From BMS3ABIN04 sp965554225 (GTDB lineage: Bacteria; Bacteroidota; Ignavibacteria; Ignavibacteriales; Melioribacteraceae): 8,515 nucleotides of DNA. The stretch is from NCBI GenBank assembly GCA_965554225.1, contig CBEVZC010000126.1:1-8515 (forward strand). Reading direction: 5' to 3'. Positions 5,946-8,515 of this stretch are shown one piece after another. Below the pieces are notes generated by a model. It saw only the letters and a program-made list of their open reading frames with translations. It searched no databases and had not been told where the DNA came from. The translations under genes and the position numbers were made by a program. Within the stretch, counting starts at the first letter, position 1, and every line of letters begins with the position of its first letter.

Positions 5946-6629
5946 ATGAATATACTTATAATAGAAGATGAATATAAAGTTGCCGAAGCTCTTAAAGAAG
6001 GCTTGGAACATGAAGGTTACAATACCGATCTTGCACACACTGGTGAAGACGGATTTTTCCTTTTAAATTCTGAACAATATGATTTGCTTTTGCTTGATTT
6101 AATGCTGCCCGGACGTGACGGAATAGAAATTCTAAAAACTATTAGAAATAAAAAACTAAATATTCCCGTCCTTATTTTAACTGCACGCGACACAGTTGAA
6201 GACCGTGTTTTGGGCTTAGATAGCGGCGCTGACGATTATTTAATTAAGCCGTTTGCATTCCCGGAATTATTGGCTAGAATCCGTGCTCTACTTAAACGCG
6301 GAAGGGAAAAACAAATTGTGCTGCTTCAATGTGCGGACCTGGAAATTGATTTGGTAAAACGAAAAGTAAAACGCGGCGAAATGGCAATAAACTTGACTTT
6401 ACGCGAATTCGATTTGCTGGAGTATCTTCTTCGGAATAAAAATAGAGTGGTTTCCCGCGAAATGCTAGCTGCCGATGTTTGGAAGGAAACAAACCGTGCT
6501 ACCCCGATAGATAATTTAATTGATGTGCATATTGCGCGTCTCCGCAAAAAAATTGACGAACCGTTTACAATAAAACTTCTGCACACCGTCCGCGGTGTCG
6601 GCTTCATCCTTTCCCAGGAGACTCCGTAG
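5946..6629 (+). CDS. OmpR-family response regulator (CusR/CopR-like)
   Basis: A 227-residue DNA-binding response regulator. The receiver domain (1-115) has the acidic pocket Glu7-Asp8, phosphoacceptor Asp51 (LLLLDLMLPGRDG), switch Thr79 (LILTA), Tyr98 and Lys101 (YLIKPF), so all key residues are intact. The C-terminal winged-helix domain (about 126-224) carries NLTLREFDLLEYLLRNKNRVVSRE and the typical ending …DVHIARLRKKID…TVRGVGF. Similarity in general pattern is to the CusR/CopR heavy-metal regulators, but the ligand cannot be told from the regulator. The start is certain from the MNILIIEDE beginning, although no clear Shine-Dalgarno precedes it. The stop overlaps the kinase GTG start (TAGTG). 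Likely targets include its own promoter through the TTAAG repeats; control of the neighbouring efflux operon is possible but unsupported by a matching site at 1-126. Confidence 0.93.
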   Translation: MNILIIEDEYKVAEALKEGLEHEGYNTDLAHTGEDGFFLLNSEQYDLLLLDLMLPGRDGIEILKTIRNKKLNIPVLILTARDTVEDRVLGLDSGADDYLIKPFAFPELLARIRALLKRGREKQIVLLQCADLEIDLVKRKVKRGEMAINLTLREFDLLEYLLRNKNRVVSREMLAADVWKETNRATPIDNLIDVHIARLRKKIDEPFTIKLLHTVRGVGFILSQETP

Positions 6630-8008
6630 TGTCTTTTATACCTAAAAATATAAGAACTCGTTTAACACTGTGGTTCGCATTAACCCTTGCGGTTATTCTT
6701 ATTCTTTATGCAGGTATATCCGTCTCTTTGGTTTATGTGAATCTAAAAAATAATCTTGATAACCGTTTGCAGCAGGATTATGAAATTGTTGAAGAGATGA
6801 TAAGAACTATGCCCGACGGTTCAATTAAAATTGATTCGGAAGACGACCCTTACTTTCACGAAAGATGGTTCCAGCTTTGGTCAACCGATTTAAATCTTCT
6901 TTATGAAAACCGTCCTTTTACGGGTAAGAGTCTGCCTCGTGTTTCCGCAGCAGAAAAAGCAGAAGACGGATTTCATTTCCATTCCCTCAAATTAGCTAAT
7001 GGTGTTAAGATAAGAGTTCTGAGCGGTGAAATAAATATAGATGGGAAGTGGATGTTTATCCGGCTTGTACGAAGCGAAGAAGGATTATGGGAAGAGTTGA
7101 ACGATTTTTTACGGCTAATGCTTTTTGCTTTACCGGCTGCATTGCTGATTGCCGGATTCGGCGGCTATTATTTAACCAAAAAGTTTTTGTCTCCGATTGA
7201 TAAAATGGCCGTTAAAGCTAAGAAAATTGGCGAGGAAAACTTAACCGAACGCCTGCCCGTTGTTAATCCCGATGATGAATTGGGAAATTTAGCGCTTGTT
7301 TTTAATGGAATGCTTGAGCGTATTCAGAAATCATTCGAACGGTTGAAGCAGTTTACTTCCAATGCAGCACACGAACTGCGAACGCCTCTGACTGCTATTA
7401 GGAGTACCGGCGAAGTCGGTCTTCAAGATTATAAGGATGCCAAACATTACCGTGAAATTATTGGAAGTATGCTCGAAGAAAACAGAAGACTTACGCACCT
7501 TGTTGATAATTTGCTATTCCTTTCCCGCGCAGATACCAAAAAGTTTAATTTAGAATTAAAACAGGTTAAGCTAAAACGGTTTGTTATGGAAACCGTTGAG
7601 TTTATCCAAGCTTTGGCCGAAGAAAAAAATCAGACTATCATAGTTGAAAGTGAAGAAGAGTTAACAGTAAAAGCGGATAGTGTATTATTAAAACAAGCGT
7701 TGCTAAATCTTTTGGATAATGCAATCAAATATTCACCGGAAAATTCCGAAATACAAGTAAGAATATATAGGGCGAAAAATAATTCCGTAGTAATTGAAGT
7801 AAAAGATAACGGACCGGGAATTCCGTCTGATCACCTTGGAAAAATATTCGAAAGATTTTACAGAATCGATAAAGGTAGGTCGCGTGAAACGGGCGGAAGC
7901 GGTTTGGGTCTTGCAATTGCGCTGCGAGCGGTTGAAGTACAGGGCGGAAAGCTATTTGTTGAAAGCAAAGTTGGTAAAGGAAGTTCGTTCAAAATTGTTT
8001 TGCAATAA
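6629..8008 (+). CDS. HAMP-domain sensor histidine kinase (CusS/CopS-like)
   Basis: A 459-residue inner-membrane kinase partnered with the upstream regulator. TM1 is at about 14-36, a periplasmic sensor region of about 125 residues spans 37-161, and TM2 is at about 162-182. A HAMP domain follows at about 182-236 (PIDKMAVKAKKIGEENLTERL…DELG). The dimerisation/phosphotransfer helix has His248 in NAAHELRTPLTAIRS. The ATPase domain has an N box (N360-LLDN364-AIKYS), G1 (DNGPGI, 393-398), F box (IFERFYR, 406-412) and G2 (GGSGLGLAI, 422-430). All catalytic elements are present. The architecture and short sensor match heavy-metal sensor kinases, and the sensor holds His77 and an H-x-H (116-118) that could bind metal, but this is speculative. 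GTG start is supported by AGGAG at 6616-6620, 8 nt upstream, and by the one-base overlap with the regulator stop. Confidence 0.93.
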   Translation: MSFIPKNIRTRLTLWFALTLAVILILYAGISVSLVYVNLKNNLDNRLQQDYEIVEEMIRTMPDGSIKIDSEDDPYFHERWFQLWSTDLNLLYENRPFTGKSLPRVSAAEKAEDGFHFHSLKLANGVKIRVLSGEINIDGKWMFIRLVRSEEGLWEELNDFLRLMLFALPAALLIAGFGGYYLTKKFLSPIDKMAVKAKKIGEENLTERLPVVNPDDELGNLALVFNGMLERIQKSFERLKQFTSNAAHELRTPLTAIRSTGEVGLQDYKDAKHYREIIGSMLEENRRLTHLVDNLLFLSRADTKKFNLELKQVKLKRFVMETVEFIQALAEEKNQTIIVESEEELTVKADSVLLKQALLNLLDNAIKYSPENSEIQVRIYRAKNNSVVIEVKDNGPGIPSDHLGKIFERFYRIDKGRSRETGGSGLGLAIALRAVEVQGGKLFVESKVGKGSSFKIVLQ

Positions 8009-8016
8009 ATAAATTT

Positions 8017-8041
8017 ACAGGCTTTTACTTGTCCGTTTTTT
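8017..8041 (+). terminator. Weak terminator candidate after the histidine kinase
   Basis: ACAGG (8017-8021) can pair with CTTGT (8028-8032) as five pairs including one G-U, with a 6-nt loop; three bases later a run of six T follows (8036-8041). The position just after the kinase stop is right but the stem is short, so read-through into the next gene is plausible. Confidence 0.3.
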
Positions 8042-8124
8042 ATTGGGTCGGAAAATTAATAGGATTGAACATGTTAAGATTATAAACTGAAAAAAAATTA
8101 TTCAATTTTTAGGAGGAATTAGAA

Positions 8125-8515
8125 ATGAAAAAACTATTATTTATTAATACGCTTCTAATTTTTACAACGTCAATTTTTCAACCGCTGCTTGCCCAAAAAG
8201 AAAATGCAGTAAAAGGTAATATTGTAAAACTTACTTTTGATAATGTGAAAACCGGGCAGCTTCCTGCCGAATGGAAAATAGAAGCTACAAATCAAAAAGG
8301 TCCTTTGGCAACCTGGAAAGTTATTGAAGATTCTACGGAACCTTCAGGCAACAAAGTGTTGGCTCTTACATCTCCCAACCATGATTTCGGCGGTACGTTT
8401 AATATTTGCTGGACAAAGGATATAAAATTCTTGAACGGTAAAATTAAAGTAATGTTCAAAGCAAACACCGGCGAAGAAGATGAAGGAGGCGGGGTTATTT
8501 GGCGAGCACAGGATA
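8125..8515 (+). CDS. Secreted DUF1080-like (concanavalin-type fold) protein, 3' end outside window
   Basis: An open frame runs from ATG 8125 to the window edge, with 130 complete codons visible and no stop. AGGAGG (8111-8116) lies 8 nt before the start. Residues 1-23 form a signal peptide (core LLFINTLLIFTTSIF) with likely cleavage at LLA|Q. The mature part begins KLTFDNVKTGQLPAEWKIE and continues with GPLATWKVIED, NKVLALTSPN, FNICWTKDIKFLNGKI and EEDEGGGVIWRAQD. This resembles secreted DUF1080/laminin-G-like proteins of planctomycetes and the Bacteroidota group, which have a jelly-roll fold and are often linked to glycan binding or hydrolysis. Assignment is from remembered family pattern, not a search. 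It is separated from the kinase by 116 nt with a weak terminator candidate, so it is probably a separate unit, though co-transcription cannot be excluded. Confidence 0.7.
   Translation, partial: MKKLLFINTLLIFTTSIFQPLLAQKENAVKGNIVKLTFDNVKTGQLPAEWKIEATNQKGPLATWKVIEDSTEPSGNKVLALTSPNHDFGGTFNICWTKDIKFLNGKIKVMFKANTGEEDEGGGVIWRAQD

Noticed and set aside
6292..6607. Minus-strand open frames inside the response regulator gene
   Set aside because: The + strand encodes a complete winged-helix domain here; the antisense products are basic and low in complexity, as expected of shadows.
8032..8052. TCCG…CGGA hairpin after the kinase gene
   Set aside because: Only 4 bp of stem with a 13-nt loop and no U tract after it; the ACAGG/CTTGT hairpin followed by six T is a better, though still weak, terminator candidate.
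8074..8078. Single TTAAG before the last gene as a response-regulator site
   Set aside because: It has no partner at 11 bp on either side, and a lone 5-mer is expected by chance at this base composition.
1..8515. CRISPR arrays, tRNA or rRNA genes, insertion sequences, riboswitches
   Set aside because: No regularly spaced repeats, cloverleaf sequence, transposase frame or terminal inverted repeats were seen; the intergenic spaces are short and fully described by the sites listed.

Overview
The window is AT-rich DNA with tightly packed genes, all on the + strand. It looks like a member of the Bacteroidota/Chlorobiota/Ignavibacteriota assemblage. This assignment is inferred from codon bias towards A/T, the style of the signal peptides (…HAQ, …VSAQQ, …LLAQ), a HlyD/ABC-2/TolC exporter whose adaptor is a lipoprotein, and a DUF1080-like secreted protein at the right end. 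Shine-Dalgarno sequences are strong (AGGAG/AGGAGG) before most genes. That fits Ignavibacteria-like lineages better than typical Bacteroides, but the phylum call is not proven here.

Region 1 (1-126) is a control region. It has a plausible promoter (TTG…TATCTT) whose -10 end overlaps an inverted repeat with perfect 7-bp arms (TTAGTAA/TTACTAA), which is a good candidate operator for a dimeric repressor. Region 2 (127-5679) is a probable six-gene operon: an outer-membrane beta-barrel protein, a HlyD-type periplasmic adaptor lipoprotein, an ABC-2-type permease, a TolC-type outer-membrane factor, a small AhpD/carboxymuconolactone-decarboxylase (CMD) fold protein and a tandem-domain universal stress protein (USP). 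Stop/start overlaps (ATGA, TAATG) or gaps of 23 nt or less tie the genes together, and a hairpin terminator follows at about 5708-5744. No ATP-binding subunit is encoded in the window.

Region 3 (5680-5945) is non-coding. It holds that terminator, a good sigma70-like promoter (TTGACT-N16-TATATT) and a run of TTAAG-type repeats, two of them exactly 11 bp apart, typical of OmpR/PhoB-class binding sites. Region 4 (5946-8008) is a translationally coupled two-component system: an OmpR-family response regulator and a HAMP-containing histidine kinase of the CusRS/CopRS general type. Region 5 (8009-8515) has a short spacer with a weak terminator candidate, then the 5' part of a secreted protein resembling the DUF1080/concanavalin-like family, cut off by the window end.

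Working model (inference): the first operon builds an envelope-spanning export pump plus an extra outer-membrane barrel. It is coupled to two cytoplasmic stress-type proteins, one of which has lost the AhpD CxxC redox motif. The adjacent two-component system may sense an envelope or metal stress and autoregulate through the TTAAG repeats, but nothing in the sequence proves that it controls the pump. The points most worth following up are the missing ATPase, the CMD/USP tail on an efflux operon, the degenerate CMD active site and the two candidate regulatory sites.
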